Assembly: GCF_007997285.1 (NCBI RefSeq)
Contig: NZ_VORX01000001.1
Coordinates: 62,001 to 126,000 of the forward strand
Origin: Gelidibacter salicanalis
GTDB taxonomy: Bacteria; Bacteroidota; Bacteroidia; Flavobacteriales; Flavobacteriaceae
DNA: 64,000 nucleotides
Direction of reading: 5' to 3'
The translations under genes and the position numbers were made by a program. Positions 44,607 to 54,677 of the stretch are shown piece by piece. The notes beneath the pieces are model-generated. The model saw only the letters and a list, made by a program, of their open reading frames with translations, made no database searches and was not told the origin of the DNA. How positions within the stretch are numbered: position 1 is the stretch's first letter; each line of letters starts with the position of its first letter.

Positions 44607-47384
44607 ATGACTAAATTCCTATGCATTCTGGCCTGCTTTTGCACCTGCATGATGTTTTCCCAAAGCACACCATTCAAAATCTCTGGAAAAATAATTATTG
44701 AAGACGATCAAACCCCTCTAGAATCGGCCACCATTTATTTGGAAACCGTCAAGGATTCTACCTTGGTAACCTATACTATATCTGATAAAAACGGAGAATT
44801 TGTTTTGGAGGATACCACCTATGAATCGACTTTAAATCTTACCATTTCTTATATCGGATTTCAAACCTATTCAAAAACCATCACGATTGGCAAGGAACCC
44901 ATTAGGTTGGAACCTATCCAAATGCAGACGGCTAATTTATTGGAAGAAGTGATCATCCGATCTCGGGCACCCATCACCATAAAAAAAGATACTTTAGAAT
45001 TTAATGTCTCATCTTTTAAAACCAAAAAAGATGCAAACGTGGAGGATTTACTCAAAGAACTTCCCGGAGTAGAAGTGGAAGAAGATGGAAGCATAAAGGT
45101 GAATGGCAAGTCCGTAAATCAAATTTACGTCAACGGGAAACCGTTTTTCGGAAACGATCCTACCATTACGACCCGAAATTTGACCAAAGAATTGATTGAG
45201 AAAGTTCAGATTACCGATACAAAGTCTAAAGCAGAAGCGTTTAGTGGCGAAAAAGGAGATGGCGAAAGTAAAACCATAAACCTTACCATAAAAGAAGAGA
45301 ATAACAAAGGTGTCTTTGGCCGTGTCTCGGCTGGAGGAGGTACTGATGAGCGCTATGAATATGCCGGGATGGTGAATATTTTTGATAACGAACAGCGAAT
45401 TAGTGTCTTAGCGGGAGGTAATAATATCAATTCGTCTGGATTTAGTTTTGGCGAAATTCGTAAAATGTTTGGTGGCGCAAGAAGCATGTCTATGAGTGGC
45501 TCTGGTGGTTTTACCATCGACGGCCGATCTTTTGGGGGAGGACAAGGGATTACCACATCAAATACTGCAGGAGCAAACTATGCGGACGAATTAGGGAAAG
45601 GCAACGATTTTTCTGGAGATTATTTTCATTCTGGCAGCCGCTCTAAAGATGCTTCAAAAACACAACGCGAAAATATTTTGCCAACCTCGCGCTATTTTAC
45701 GGATTCAGAATCTACATCTGATAATACGACAGATAATCATAGTGCCAACATGAGTTTTAATATTAAAATTGACTCGACCTTCATGGTAAATTTTCGGCCA
45801 TCTTTCAGATTGTCAAATTCAAGTACGACATATGAACGACAAGAAGCCTCTCGTGATGAAAATGATGTGTTGACCAACCAATCTGAAACCGCATCATTTG
45901 TAGAATCTTTAGGTAAGAATTTTGGGAACGACCTAGACATTACAAAACGATTTGGTAATAAGGGCGCGTTTGTAAGGGTGAATGCGAATATGGACGTGAA
46001 CGATGCGAGTTCGGATGACTTTTTAAATTCTGAAACCATTATTTACGATGATACCTCAGAGAATATCAGTAGAAATCAATTTACGGACGGCGATAGCAAA
46101 TCGAAGAATTTTGATACAGGCATAACCTACCGATTGCCTTTAACGGCCAAAAAATTCTTCGTTGATTTTAAATATGGGTTCGGATCTTCCAATCGTAAAA
46201 ATGTCAGAAGCACTTTCGATTTTGATGAGGATTCCCAAGCTTATGAAGATTTTAATACCGAATTGAGTACTGACTTTACAAATAAAAATTTACGTCACAG
46301 CCCGAATATTCGCTTGGTTTATAATGATGATAAAATGTCCTTTAGAGTAGGATCTGGTTTTACCAATAGAACCATTGAAAATGCAGATCGATTACGTCCG
46401 GAATTAAGTTTAAAGCAAACCTATAATTTCTTAGATTTGGATGCCTATATGAATTATCGTTTTAGTCCAAAATCGTCTGTGAATTTTAATTACGATTTTG
46501 ATAATGATGCCCCTTCAATTTCGCAGTTGCAACCGTTTCAGGATGTTTCAGATCCTTTAAATACAGTGACGGGAAATCCTGACTTAAAACCTTCCCAAAC
46601 ACACGGTTTAAATTTTGGCTACAATAACTATGATTTCCAAAAAAGAACTGGATTCTATGTTTATGCCAACGCAAATCTTATAGAAAATAAAGTGGTGTCA
46701 AAAACTACAGTAGACGAGAATTTTGTCAGGAATACGACGTACACTAATGTTAATGGTAATTATTGGATGTATGTAGGCTCTAGTTATAGTAAGGATTTTA
46801 AAATTGATTCCGTGCAAACAGTTAAATTTCGTTTTGGCCTTTCTGGCAATGTAAATAAGCAGGTTAACTTTAATAATGATGTTGAATATGCCGCAACCAG
46901 TACACGTTTAAATCCTAGTTTGGGCATCACTTATACTTGGAAAAAGCTGTTTGAAATTATGCCAAATTACCGCTTATCCTTTACCGAGACCCGTTATGAT
47001 CTGGACGATTTTGACAACCGTAATTTCATTAGTCATAATTTGGGAATTCGTACAGCCACATTCTTCCCAGAAAAACTCGAATGGCGTAATGATATAAATT
47101 ACATGTACAATCCTAATGTGGCGCAAGGATTCCAGAAGAGTGCCTGGTTTTGGAACGCGACCTTAGCGTATTCTGTGCTAAAGGATAATGGAACTGTGAC
47201 TTTAAAGGTGTACGATCTCTTAAACCAGAATACCAATGCCCAACGTACTACCACGGAAAATTACATTCAGGATTCTCAGAGTACAGTGTTGGAACAGTAC
47301 TTTATGTTGAGTTTTAGTTGGAAATTCAACAGTTTAGGTTCAAAAGGTGAAAGTAGAGGTGGAGATATGCATTTTATGATGTAG
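44607..47384 (+). CDS. TonB-dependent-receptor-like outer-membrane beta-barrel protein
   Basis: 925 residues from the ATG at 44607, which leaves a signal peptide (MTKFLCILACFCTCMMFSQS). A CarboxypepD_reg domain follows (about 22-105: FKISGKIIIEDDQTPLESATIYL...GFQTYSKTI). The plug has LLKELPGVEVEEDGSIKVNGK and QIYVNGKPFFG. The barrel follows from about 230 with many aromatic-ended strands. There is a Gly/Ser-rich stretch at about 275-345. Like the receptor at 10782 it ends unusually, in GDMHFMM. Substrate unknown; no SusD partner gene next to it. Confidence 0.88.
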   Translation: MTKFLCILACFCTCMMFSQSTPFKISGKIIIEDDQTPLESATIYLETVKDSTLVTYTISDKNGEFVLEDTTYESTLNLTISYIGFQTYSKTITIGKEPIRLEPIQMQTANLLEEVIIRSRAPITIKKDTLEFNVSSFKTKKDANVEDLLKELPGVEVEEDGSIKVNGKSVNQIYVNGKPFFGNDPTITTRNLTKELIEKVQITDTKSKAEAFSGEKGDGESKTINLTIKEENNKGVFGRVSAGGGTDERYEYAGMVNIFDNEQRISVLAGGNNINSSGFSFGEIRKMFGGARSMSMSGSGGFTIDGRSFGGGQGITTSNTAGANYADELGKGNDFSGDYFHSGSRSKDASKTQRENILPTSRYFTDSESTSDNTTDNHSANMSFNIKIDSTFMVNFRPSFRLSNSSTTYERQEASRDENDVLTNQSETASFVESLGKNFGNDLDITKRFGNKGAFVRVNANMDVNDASSDDFLNSETIIYDDTSENISRNQFTDGDSKSKNFDTGITYRLPLTAKKFFVDFKYGFGSSNRKNVRSTFDFDEDSQAYEDFNTELSTDFTNKNLRHSPNIRLVYNDDKMSFRVGSGFTNRTIENADRLRPELSLKQTYNFLDLDAYMNYRFSPKSSVNFNYDFDNDAPSISQLQPFQDVSDPLNTVTGNPDLKPSQTHGLNFGYNNYDFQKRTGFYVYANANLIENKVVSKTTVDENFVRNTTYTNVNGNYWMYVGSSYSKDFKIDSVQTVKFRFGLSGNVNKQVNFNNDVEYAATSTRLNPSLGITYTWKKLFEIMPNYRLSFTETRYDLDDFDNRNFISHNLGIRTATFFPEKLEWRNDINYMYNPNVAQGFQKSAWFWNATLAYSVLKDNGTVTLKVYDLLNQNTNAQRTTTENYIQDSQSTVLEQYFMLSFSWKFNSLGSKGESRGGDMHFMM

Positions 47385-47482
47385 TAGCAGCGACCTATTC
47401 TTTATAACGTTTGCATTAGAATGGATTTATACATAGATCCTACTAGGAAAAGCGACTGTATTAAGGAATTTTAAAAGATCGA

Positions 47483-47875
47483 TTATACTTCAGCTTTCTG
47501 AGTGCTTACGGCCCAATAGTTTCCAGCGTAATCCATAAAAGCGCCTCTAATGTCAGGCCCGCTTTCTATAGCGGTAGGGCGTTCTAAAAGGTGACAGTCA
47601 TTAGCAATGGCCACATCAAATGTTTTAAAGACATCTTCAACATAGATATGCAACATTGTGGGGCTTGCAGTGTAATCTTCAGTACTGTCGCTAATCATCA
47701 ATACAGAATCATCTATTTGAAGCTCTAAATGCATGATGGAGCCGTCTTCACGATGGTAGCGTCGCAATTCAGTAGCAGCAAATACAATTTTTAAAAGACT
47801 GACTAATTTTTCAGCATCATCAACAATAAGATAAGGTGAGAGAGAATTGTAATTGTCTGGTTTATAAGAAGCCAT
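47483..47875 (-). CDS. VOC (glyoxalase/bleomycin-resistance fold) protein
   Basis: 130 residues, one vicinal-oxygen-chelate module pair: LSPYLIVDDAEKLVSLLKIVFAA, MHLELQIDDSVLMISDS, TMLHIYVEDVFKTFDVAIANDCHLLERPT and GAFMDYAGNYWAVST. This is the PhnB-like group (YLxVxDAEkAixFY). The metal-binding residues are not all obvious, so enzyme or sequestering function is open. It lies alone between the second receptor and the heptamer array at 47973. Confidence 0.82.
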   Translation of the reverse strand: MASYKPDNYNSLSPYLIVDDAEKLVSLLKIVFAATELRRYHREDGSIMHLELQIDDSVLMISDSTEDYTASPTMLHIYVEDVFKTFDVAIANDCHLLERPTAIESGPDIRGAFMDYAGNYWAVSTQKAEV

Positions 47876-47972
47876 AAATTGTAGTTTTTAAGGAGTTTTG
47901 AAAATTGCTGTAATTGTCGACCAAGAGTTTGCGCATAAACTAATTTTAAAAGTATTTAGTCAGCACAAGCCT

Positions 47973-48126
47973 TGTACTGTGAACGGTTTACAGTTAACCG
48001 CCTACTGAATACCGCCTACTGAATACCGCCTACTGAATACCGCCTACTGAAAACTGAATACTGCCTACTGAATACTGCATACTGAATACTGCCTACTGCC
48101 TACTGAATACTGCATACTGCTTACTA
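47973..48126 (-). repeat. CAGTNNN heptamer array, 22 units (minus-strand orientation)
   Basis: On the plus strand the units read NNNACTG or NNNACCG, for example CCTACTG and AATACTG, in a strict 7-nt period of 22 units; the first four (47973-48000) are degraded. On the minus strand they are CAGTNNN or CGGTNNN. The array ends 5 nt behind the stop (48132) of the minus-strand TPM gene and reads in its direction. Confidence 0.93.
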
Positions 48127-48131
48127 AAAAC

Positions 48132-49004
48132 CTACCACCCTCCAGAAGCGCCACCGCCTCCAAAGCCACCACCTCCGAAACCGCCTCCAAAACCGCCGCC
48201 TCCACCGAAGCCACCGCCGCCACCGAAGCCACCTCCTGAAGAGCCGCCGCCGAGGCCACCACGTCCTAAACTGCTTAAGATAATGGCATCCCAAATACTA
48301 AACCCGTTTCCTTTATTGTTTCCTGGACCATTACCGCCACCGCCTCTTTTATTTTTAGATATGGAGATCATGATGATCATAAATACCACAAATAGCATGA
48401 ACATAAAGCCCACGGGAATACCTTCCACGTTATTATTAACCTGTCGGGTGCCTTGATATTCGCCAGTCATGACTTCAAAAATAGCATCCGCACCACGGTT
48501 TAGTCCGCCGTTGTAATCGTTTTGTTTAAAATAGGGAATGATGTCTTGTTCGATGATTCGTTTAGACATGGCATCCGTGAGCAAGTGCTCTACGCCATAG
48601 CCTGTGTTGATGGCAATCTTCCGATCATCTTTAGCCAGTAAGATTAAAATACCGTTGTCTTCTTTGGCTTGTCCGATACCCCATTTTTGCCCCCACTGCG
48701 CACCAAGGTAATTGATGTTTTCGCCATTGGTTGAGCTGATGATGGCGACAACAATTTGGGTAGATGTCGTATCGGAATATTTAATTAATTTTTGTTCTAA
48801 GCTATTTTTTTGACTTTCTGACAAGAGCGGCGTAAATTGATAAACGCTCGTTTGCTCTGTCATAGTCGCCGGTTTCTCAGGAATTGTAAATTGAGAATAT
48901 CCAGATTGTATGCCCCATAACATCATCAGTGCACTAAAAAGAAAGCGTTGAAAAACGCTATTTCTTAAGATATTTAGACCTTGACTTTTGATTATTGACT
49001 GCAT
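48132..49004 (-). CDS. TPM-domain protein with Gly-rich C-terminus, membrane anchored
   Basis: 290 residues. An N-terminal signal or anchor (about 17-38, [19 protein letters not shown]) precedes a TPM domain (about 45-180: [53 protein letters not shown]), also called the DUF477 or phosphatase-like domain. A membrane helix follows (about 196-212), then a tail of Gly/Phe/Ser repeats (about 220-290). The tail makes misleading ORFs on other frames. Last gene of the M23-merR-lemA-TPM-TPM cluster. Confidence 0.85.
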   Translation of the reverse strand: MQSIIKSQGLNILRNSVFQRFLFSALMMLWGIQSGYSQFTIPEKPATMTEQTSVYQFTPLLSESQKNSLEQKLIKYSDTTSTQIVVAIISSTNGENINYLGAQWGQKWGIGQAKEDNGILILLAKDDRKIAINTGYGVEHLLTDAMSKRIIEQDIIPYFKQNDYNGGLNRGADAIFEVMTGEYQGTRQVNNNVEGIPVGFMFMLFVVFMIIMISISKNKRGGGGNGPGNNKGNGFSIWDAIILSSLGRGGLGGGSSGGGFGGGGGFGGGGGFGGGFGGGGFGGGGASGGW

Positions 49005-49092
49005 ACGGGCTGACTTCTTTTTGTGTTGCTAAAAACTCCTCTACAGGAGCGCAGAAATGTTATAAGTATTATAATTTCAAGAATTTTACCGG

Positions 49093-49530
49093 TTATCCGA
49101 CAGAAATATCATCTGAGATTTCATTCTTATCATCCACCTCCCAAGGGAAATGAACCTCCAATTGTTTACCGGCCTTTAAAATGCCATCGACTAAACCCTG
49201 TTTAAAATGGCCCCTTTTAAAGTGGCCTTGCATGATGTTTTTGGTGCTTTCCCAAAAATCATCCTCTACCACATTATTGATGCCTTCGTCACCAAAAATA
49301 ACAAAGGTTTTATCTTCAACGGCCACGTAAATCAACACCCCGTTTTGAAGTTTGGTGTTGTCCATTTTGAGCATATGAAACACTTCCAAGGCACGTTCGT
49401 AAACATCAATTTTAGAGGTTTTCTCTAAGTGCACACGAATTTCTCCTGAGGTATTCTTTTCAGCAGTTCTTATGGCTTCCACAACTTGACGCTCTTCTTC
49501 GGCCGTTAGAAAATCTTCTGTTTTAGACAT
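49093..49530 (-). CDS. TPM-domain protein, soluble
   Basis: 145 residues, mostly one TPM domain (EERQVVEAIRTAEKNTSGEIRVHLEK...NGVLIYVAVEDKTFVIFGDEGINNVV, and ILKAGKQLEVHFPW). No signal peptide or membrane helix. It lies between lemA and the membrane-bound TPM gene (60 nt after lemA), the usual lemA-TPM grouping. Function not settled; some TPM proteins have acid-phosphatase or assembly roles. Confidence 0.85.
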   Translation of the reverse strand: MSKTEDFLTAEEERQVVEAIRTAEKNTSGEIRVHLEKTSKIDVYERALEVFHMLKMDNTKLQNGVLIYVAVEDKTFVIFGDEGINNVVEDDFWESTKNIMQGHFKRGHFKQGLVDGILKAGKQLEVHFPWEVDDKNEISDDISVG

Positions 49531-49590
49531 GCTTAATTAGTTTTTATAACTCTTCTCTCGCTAGAAAAACGAGAGAAGAGGAAGTGGGTG

Positions 49591-50190
49591 TTATTTAAAA
49601 TCGAAATCTACGTCTGGTGCTTTTTCTGCGCCAGCATCAGCTCTGTAATAGCTCATATCGTCAAAATTGAAGAGTCCAGCCAATACGCTGTTTGGGAACG
49701 TTTTGATGTGCTTGTTGTAAGGCTCTACAGATTCGTTAAAACGATCTCTCGCCACGTTAATTCTGTTTTCAGTGCCTTCCAATTGCGATTGTAGCTCTAA
49801 GAAGTTCTGATTGGCTTTCAATTCAGGATAACGTTCTACAGAAACTAACAAGCGAGATAAGGCACCACTCAAGCCACTTTGAGCTTCTTGAAATTGCGCC
49901 ATGTTTGCTTCATTTAAATTGCTAGCATCAATAGTTGTTGACGTTGCTTTTGCTCGTGCTTCAATAACGTCAGTCAAAGTACCACGCTCAAAATCAGCTG
50001 CACCTTGTACGGTTTTTACAAGATTGCCAATAAGATCATTACGGCGTTGGTAGCTACTTTCTACATCGCCCCAGCTTCTGGTAGCGGTTTCTCTCAGTTC
50101 TACAGCTGTATTGTTAAAGTTTTTACCCCAAGAGTATAATGCGACAATAATTAGGCCGATGATTATAACAGGAATGAGCCATTTTTTCAT
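49591..50190 (-). CDS. lemA: LemA family protein
   Basis: 199 residues. An N-terminal membrane helix (KKWLIPVIIIGLIIVALYSWG) precedes a helical LemA domain (FNNTAVELRETATRSWGDVESSYQRRNDLIGNLVKTVQG, ERYPELKANQNFLELQSQLEGTENRINVARDRFNE, YNKHIKTFPNSVLAGLFNF). Function is unknown. It is 12 nt after the merR stop and 60 nt before the TPM gene, so it is part of the same operon. Confidence 0.93.
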   Translation of the reverse strand: MKKWLIPVIIIGLIIVALYSWGKNFNNTAVELRETATRSWGDVESSYQRRNDLIGNLVKTVQGAADFERGTLTDVIEARAKATSTTIDASNLNEANMAQFQEAQSGLSGALSRLLVSVERYPELKANQNFLELQSQLEGTENRINVARDRFNESVEPYNKHIKTFPNSVLAGLFNFDDMSYYRADAGAEKAPDVDFDFK

Positions 50191-50202
50191 AATTAGTTGG
50201 TT

Positions 50203-50532
50203 TTAAAGTTGAGATTTAATTTTTAAAAGTTGCGATTTAATGTCCTCTAATTTAGTAATAATTTCAAACGTATTGAGCGCTTTTTGCCGGTCTTCCTTAA
50301 GATGGGTTTTAGCACCTTCTAAGGTAAAGCCACGTTCTTTTACCAAATGGTAAATAAACTTCAGATTTTGAATGTCTTCCGGTGTAAACTTCCGATTGCC
50401 TTTCGCGTTTTTTTTAGGTTTTAGAATGTCGAATTCCTTTTCCCAAAATCGGATGAGCGAGGTGTTAACCTTAAAGGCTTTGGCAACTTCGCCAATACCA
50501 TAATATCTTTTTTCAGGAAGGTCGATATACAT
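50203..50532 (-). CDS. MerR-family transcriptional regulator
   Basis: 109 residues. The winged-helix MerR domain occupies the N-terminal part: KRYYGIGEVAKAFKVNTSLIRFWEKEFDILKP (about 8-39) then KFTPEDIQNLKFIYHLVKERGFTLEGAKTHL. A short helical tail follows and no obvious effector domain or Cys sensor is present. It begins one base after the stop of the M23 gene, so it is in the same transcript and may regulate the lemA/TPM genes behind it; that is inference. Confidence 0.9.
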   Translation of the reverse strand: MYIDLPEKRYYGIGEVAKAFKVNTSLIRFWEKEFDILKPKKNAKGNRKFTPEDIQNLKFIYHLVKERGFTLEGAKTHLKEDRQKALNTFEIITKLEDIKSQLLKIKSQL

Positions 50533-50533
50533 A

Positions 50534-51505
50534 TTAATCCAGGGATTGATTTTCTAAGGCAGCACGTTCTAAGAGGTGGCTATATTCTTCGGCGGATAAG
50601 TTACCGTAATAGAAATTGATCGGATTGATACGGTCGTTGTCTTTCCACACCTCATAATGTAAATGCGGCGCTTCCGAGCGTCCAGTACTTCCTACAAATC
50701 CTATCAAATCGCCACGTTTCACCTTCTGATTAGCCCTGACGTTATATTTATAAAGATGAGCATATAAAGATTCATACCCATAGCCATGATCAATTCTGAT
50801 GTGGTTACCGTATCCTGTAGCGGTATTATCCGCCCTGGTTACGACGCCATCTCCTGAAGCATAAATAGGACTCCCACGAGGAGCAGTAAAATCCATGCCG
50901 TAATGAAATTTTCTAATTTTAGTAAATGGATCGGTACGATACCCGTAGCCTGAAGCCATTCTGGTCAAGTCTTCATTGTTCACCGGTTGTATGGCAGGAA
51001 TTGAAGCAAGAAATTTTTCCTTATCCGCAGCTAATACCGCAATTTCATCTAATGATTTCGATTGCACAACAATCTGCTTCTGCAAAATGTCCATCCGTTT
51101 ATTGGTCTCAATAATAATTTTTGAATTGTCAAAACCTTCTAAGCTTTTATAGCGATTGATCCCACCAAAACCCGCTTTACGTTGTTCTTCAGGAATAGGA
51201 TTCGCTTCAAAATACAAGCGGTAAATCGAGTTGTCCCGTTCTTCTACATTTGAAAGTACAGATTGGGCTTCGTCCATTTTTTTGTTTAACAATCGGTATT
51301 GGAGTTCCATATGCTGCAGTTCCCTTACCAAAGCACGTTCTTTTGGAGATTTGACAAATTGGCTTGCGATAAATACAAACAGAAAAGCGAAGAGGGCTGA
51401 AGCTAAAATAAAGACAGACGCATACTTGAGTGTATTTCTCTTTTTTCGCTCTATTTTTTTATAAGAGAGGGTTTCGGAATCGTAATAAAATTTTACCTTA
51501 CTCAT
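50534..51505 (-). CDS. M23-family peptidoglycan endopeptidase, membrane anchored
   Basis: 323 residues. A cytoplasmic N-terminus with basic residues precedes a single membrane helix (about 27-50, YASVFILASALFAFLFVFIA), a coiled-coil stretch (about 60-180) and the LytM/M23 domain (about 185-305). The Zn-site motifs are HYGMDFTAPRGSPIY (with HxxxD) and HLHYEVWK. It hydrolyses peptidoglycan cross-bridges. First gene of the five-gene minus-strand cluster; divergent from alaS. Confidence 0.93.
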   Translation of the reverse strand: MSKVKFYYDSETLSYKKIERKKRNTLKYASVFILASALFAFLFVFIASQFVKSPKERALVRELQHMELQYRLLNKKMDEAQSVLSNVEERDNSIYRLYFEANPIPEEQRKAGFGGINRYKSLEGFDNSKIIIETNKRMDILQKQIVVQSKSLDEIAVLAADKEKFLASIPAIQPVNNEDLTRMASGYGYRTDPFTKIRKFHYGMDFTAPRGSPIYASGDGVVTRADNTATGYGNHIRIDHGYGYESLYAHLYKYNVRANQKVKRGDLIGFVGSTGRSEAPHLHYEVWKDNDRINPINFYYGNLSAEEYSHLLERAALENQSLD

Positions 51506-51519
51506 TACCTAATTTATAC

Positions 51520-51527
51520 TATTTTTG
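51520..51527 (+). promoter_or_regulatory. -7 promoter box (TATTTTTG) in front of alaS
   Basis: TAnnTTTG match, plus strand, 195 nt upstream of the alaS ATG; the resulting leader would contain the small ORF at 51631. Confidence 0.45.
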
Positions 51528-51630
51528 CACAGTTAATGGACACTAAAATGTCTTTAAACATTAACCAAACGGACAAAACTACAAAATATTTCAATTGTAA
51601 ATTTAGTAAAACTAAAACGATAATCGATTA

Positions 51631-51720
51631 ATGCAGCCGCGCGATATGCAAACTTTAAAACAAATTTGTGATATAGCGGAGGCTCTGGCCATTTTGAAGA
51701 TTAGCAAGACACCAACATAA
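51631..51720 (+). CDS. Candidate 29-aa leader peptide upstream of alaS
   Basis: An ATG at 51631 opens 29 codons ending at TAA 51718-51720, two bases before the alaS ATG. It reads [20 protein letters not shown] then ILKISKTPT, with three Ala codons in five (GCG GAG GCT CTG GCC, residues 16-20). It is not in the alaS frame. No clear ribosome-binding site is visible. It could be a control peptide whose translation responds to charged tRNA-Ala, or chance; treat as a candidate. Confidence 0.3.
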   Translation: MQPRDMQTLKQICDIAEALAILKISKTPT

Positions 51721-51722
51721 GC

Positions 51723-54335
51723 ATGAAATCTCAAGACATACGTTCAAAATATTTAACCTTTTTTAAGAATAAACAGCATGATATTGTCCCGTCTGCGCCC
51801 ATGGTGTTAAAGGATGATCCAACCTTGATGTTTGTGAACTCTGGGATGGCGCCATTTAAGGAATATTTCTTAGGAAATGCACAGCCTAGACACACCAGAA
51901 TTGCCGATAGTCAAAAATGTTTGCGGGTTTCAGGGAAGCACAATGATTTGGAAGAAGTGGGGTATGATACCTACCACCATACGTTGTTTGAAATGCTGGG
52001 CAACTGGAGTTTTGGGGATTACTTTAAAAAAGAGGCGATTGCTTGGGCTTGGGAATTATTGACCGAAGAATTTGGTATTGATAAGGACATCTTATACGTT
52101 ACGGTTTTTGAAGGGGATAAGGACGATAAATTACCAATGGATCAGGAAGCCTATGATCTGTGGAAATCCTTTATTTCTGAAGACCGTATTTTGATGGGCA
52201 ATAAAAAGGACAACTTCTGGGAAATGGGCGATCAAGGGCCGTGTGGTCCGTGTAGTGAAATCCACGTCGATATCCGATCGGCTGAAGAAAAAGCGAAAGT
52301 AGATGGTAAAACCTTGGTGAATATGGACCACCCACAAGTGGTAGAAATATGGAACCTTGTTTTTATGCAATACAATAGAAAGGCGAATGGTTCTTTAGAG
52401 AATCTGCCACAGAAACATATAGATACGGGGATGGGCTTTGAGCGCTTGTGTATGGTGTTGCAAGGCGTGCAGTCTAATTATGATACGGACGTATTCACCC
52501 CAATCATTCGCGAAATTGAAACAATTGCCAATAAAACCTACGGAAAAGATGAAGAGGTAGATGTTGCCATACGGGTAATTTCAGATCACGTGCGTGCCGT
52601 TGCTTTCTCTATTGCCGATGGGCAATTACCAAGCAACACAGGGGCAGGTTACGTTATTCGCCGAATTTTGAGACGAGCTATTCGTTATAGTTTTACCTTT
52701 TTAGATCAGAAGGAACCATTTATTTACAGATTGGTAGATGTGTTGAGCAAAAAAATGGGCGACGCGTTCCCAGAATTGAAATCACAAAAACAGTTGATTG
52801 AAAATGTGATCAAGGAAGAAGAGCAATCGTTTTTAAGAACTTTAGATCAAGGTTTAGTCTTGTTAAATAGAATTGTGGAAGAATCGACATCGAAAACTAT
52901 TTCTGGTGAAAAGGCTTTCGAACTTTACGATACCTTCGGATTTCCAATCGATTTGACCGCTTTGATTCTGCGCGAAAAAGGCTTGGAATTAGATGAAACT
53001 GGGTTTAAAGCCGAAATGAAAAAACAGAAAGACCGTTCCCGAGCTGCTGGCGAAATGTCAACGGAAGACTGGGTAACTCTGTTGGAGGATAATCAGCAGG
53101 AATTTATCGGGTACGATGTATTGGAAACAAATGTAAAAATCACTAAGTACAGAAAAGTCATTTCTAAAAAAGATGGCGAATTGTATCAACTAGTTTTTAA
53201 TTTAACGCCGTTTTATGCGGAAGGTGGCGGTCAGGTAGGCGATAAGGGCTACTTGGAAGATAGCCATGGTGACGTGGTTTACATTTTGGATACCAAAAAA
53301 GAGAATAACGTCAGCATTCATGTGACTAAAAATTTACCTAAAGATCTGAAAGCTTCTTTTAAAGCGTCTGTTGATGAAAAACAACGCCGACGTACCGAAG
53401 CCAATCATACAGCCACCCATTTATTGCATCAAGCTTTACGTGAAGTTTTAGGCGAACATGTTGAGCAGAAAGGAAGTGCGGTGCATTCAAAATATTTACG
53501 TTTTGACTTCTCACATTTTTCAAAAATGACTGCAGAAGAGTTGAGTGATGTTGAAGATTTTGTCAACGCGCGTATTGAGGGTAAATTGCAATTACAAGAG
53601 CAGCGTAACATTCCAATGCAAATGGCTATTGAGGAAGGCGCAATTGCGCTTTTTGGTGAGAAATACGGTGATACGGTTAGAACAGTCCGATACGGGCAAT
53701 CGTTCGAGTTGTGTGGTGGCACACACGTCAAGAACACAGCTGATATTTGGTATTTTAAAATCATTTCAGAAGGCGCGGTAGCTTCAGGAATTCGTCGGAT
53801 TGAGGCCATCACCAATGATGCGGTTAAGGATTACTACCAAGATCACGACCGCGTTTACTTTGAAATTAAAGGTCTATTGAACAATGCGCAAGAGCCGATA
53901 AAAGCCATTCAAAGTTTACAATCAGAGAATGCTGATTTAAAGAAACAGATAGAAGGCTTGTTAAAAGACAAAGCCAAAAACTTAAAAGGCGATCTTAAAA
54001 CTGAATTGACTGAAGTAAACGGCATTCAGTTTTTAGCCAAAAAAATCGACTTAGATGCTTCAGGTATCAAAGATTTGTCGTTCGAATTAGGACAACAGTA
54101 CGAGAATTTATTTTTATTATTTGCGGCAGAAAATGATGGGAAAGCGCTGTTGTCGTGTTATATCTCTAAAGAATTGGTCGCAAGTAAAGGTCTTAATGCA
54201 GGTACGATTGTGCGCGAATTGGGTAAATACATCCAAGGTGGCGGTGGCGGCCAACCTTTCTTTGCAACTGCAGGTGGTAAAAACCCTGGAGGTATTGACG
54301 AAGCTTTAGAAGCAGCCAAAGCGTATTTGAAATAA
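51723..54335 (+). CDS. alaS: Alanine--tRNA ligase
   Basis: 870 residues, standard length. The catalytic class II core is at the N-terminus ([50 protein letters not shown]). The editing domain has HTATHLLHQ and CGGTHV, giving the zinc ligands. The C-terminal oligomerisation/C-Ala domain ends [24 protein letters not shown]. It is preceded by the possible leader peptide and followed, after 49 nt, by a heptamer array. Confidence 0.97.
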   Translation: MKSQDIRSKYLTFFKNKQHDIVPSAPMVLKDDPTLMFVNSGMAPFKEYFLGNAQPRHTRIADSQKCLRVSGKHNDLEEVGYDTYHHTLFEMLGNWSFGDYFKKEAIAWAWELLTEEFGIDKDILYVTVFEGDKDDKLPMDQEAYDLWKSFISEDRILMGNKKDNFWEMGDQGPCGPCSEIHVDIRSAEEKAKVDGKTLVNMDHPQVVEIWNLVFMQYNRKANGSLENLPQKHIDTGMGFERLCMVLQGVQSNYDTDVFTPIIREIETIANKTYGKDEEVDVAIRVISDHVRAVAFSIADGQLPSNTGAGYVIRRILRRAIRYSFTFLDQKEPFIYRLVDVLSKKMGDAFPELKSQKQLIENVIKEEEQSFLRTLDQGLVLLNRIVEESTSKTISGEKAFELYDTFGFPIDLTALILREKGLELDETGFKAEMKKQKDRSRAAGEMSTEDWVTLLEDNQQEFIGYDVLETNVKITKYRKVISKKDGELYQLVFNLTPFYAEGGGQVGDKGYLEDSHGDVVYILDTKKENNVSIHVTKNLPKDLKASFKASVDEKQRRRTEANHTATHLLHQALREVLGEHVEQKGSAVHSKYLRFDFSHFSKMTAEELSDVEDFVNARIEGKLQLQEQRNIPMQMAIEEGAIALFGEKYGDTVRTVRYGQSFELCGGTHVKNTADIWYFKIISEGAVASGIRRIEAITNDAVKDYYQDHDRVYFEIKGLLNNAQEPIKAIQSLQSENADLKKQIEGLLKDKAKNLKGDLKTELTEVNGIQFLAKKIDLDASGIKDLSFELGQQYENLFLLFAAENDGKALLSCYISKELVASKGLNAGTIVRELGKYIQGGGGGQPFFATAGGKNPGGIDEALEAAKAYLK

Positions 54336-54370
54336 TTGGTTTTGGTATTTCGGAATGGTAATGTTGATGA

Positions 54371-54384
54371 TTGTCATTCCGAGG
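54371..54384 (+). repeat. TTGTCATTCCGAGG repeat, copy 1
   Basis: The first of four copies of the TTGTCATTCC(G/T)AGG core in the alaS-GSCFA spacer; the others are at 54561, 54588 and 54744. The core directly precedes the CAGTNNN array at 54385. Confidence 0.6.
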
Positions 54385-54538
54385 CAGTTCTCAGTTGGCA
54401 GTTTACAGTTGGCAGTCTTCAGTAGACAGTCCTAAGTGAGCAGTCCTAAGTAAGCAGTCCTCAGTGGGAAGTTTGCAGTATGCAGTCTTCAGTAGATAGT
54501 TCTCAGTAGGAAATCTACAGTGGGTAGTCTTGAATTGG
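54385..54538 (+). repeat. CAGTNNN heptamer array, 22 units
   Basis: Strict 7-nt period of 22 units from CAGTTCT to GAATTGG; 14 of 22 begin with CAGT, and the remainder are degraded (AAGT, TAGT, AAAT, GAAT). It starts 49 nt after the alaS stop and reads in the alaS direction. Confidence 0.9.
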
Positions 54539-54560
54539 CATTTCGAGGTGCATGGTCTTT

Positions 54561-54612
54561 TTGTCATTCCGAGGAATGTAGTTTATTTGTCATTCCTAGG
54601 AACGAGGAATCA
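54561..54612 (+). repeat. TTGTCATTCC(G/T)AGG repeats, copies 2 and 3
   Basis: 54561 TTGTCATTCCGAGGAATG and 54588 TGTCATTCCTAGGAACGAGG share the core seen at 54371 and 54744. From memory, TCATTCCGAGGAACGAGGAATC is a frequent intergenic repeat of Bacteroidota. Confidence 0.6.
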
Positions 54613-54677
54613 CAAAACCATATGTTTCTAACGAGAGGGAAGGTTTTCATATTAACAGGAAACGATCATTAGTATTG

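Noticed and set aside
48065-48262. Minus-strand 65-aa ORF made of Ala/Val and Ser/Tyr repeats
   Set aside because: It is an alternative frame of the Gly-rich TPM tail running into the CAGTNNN array.
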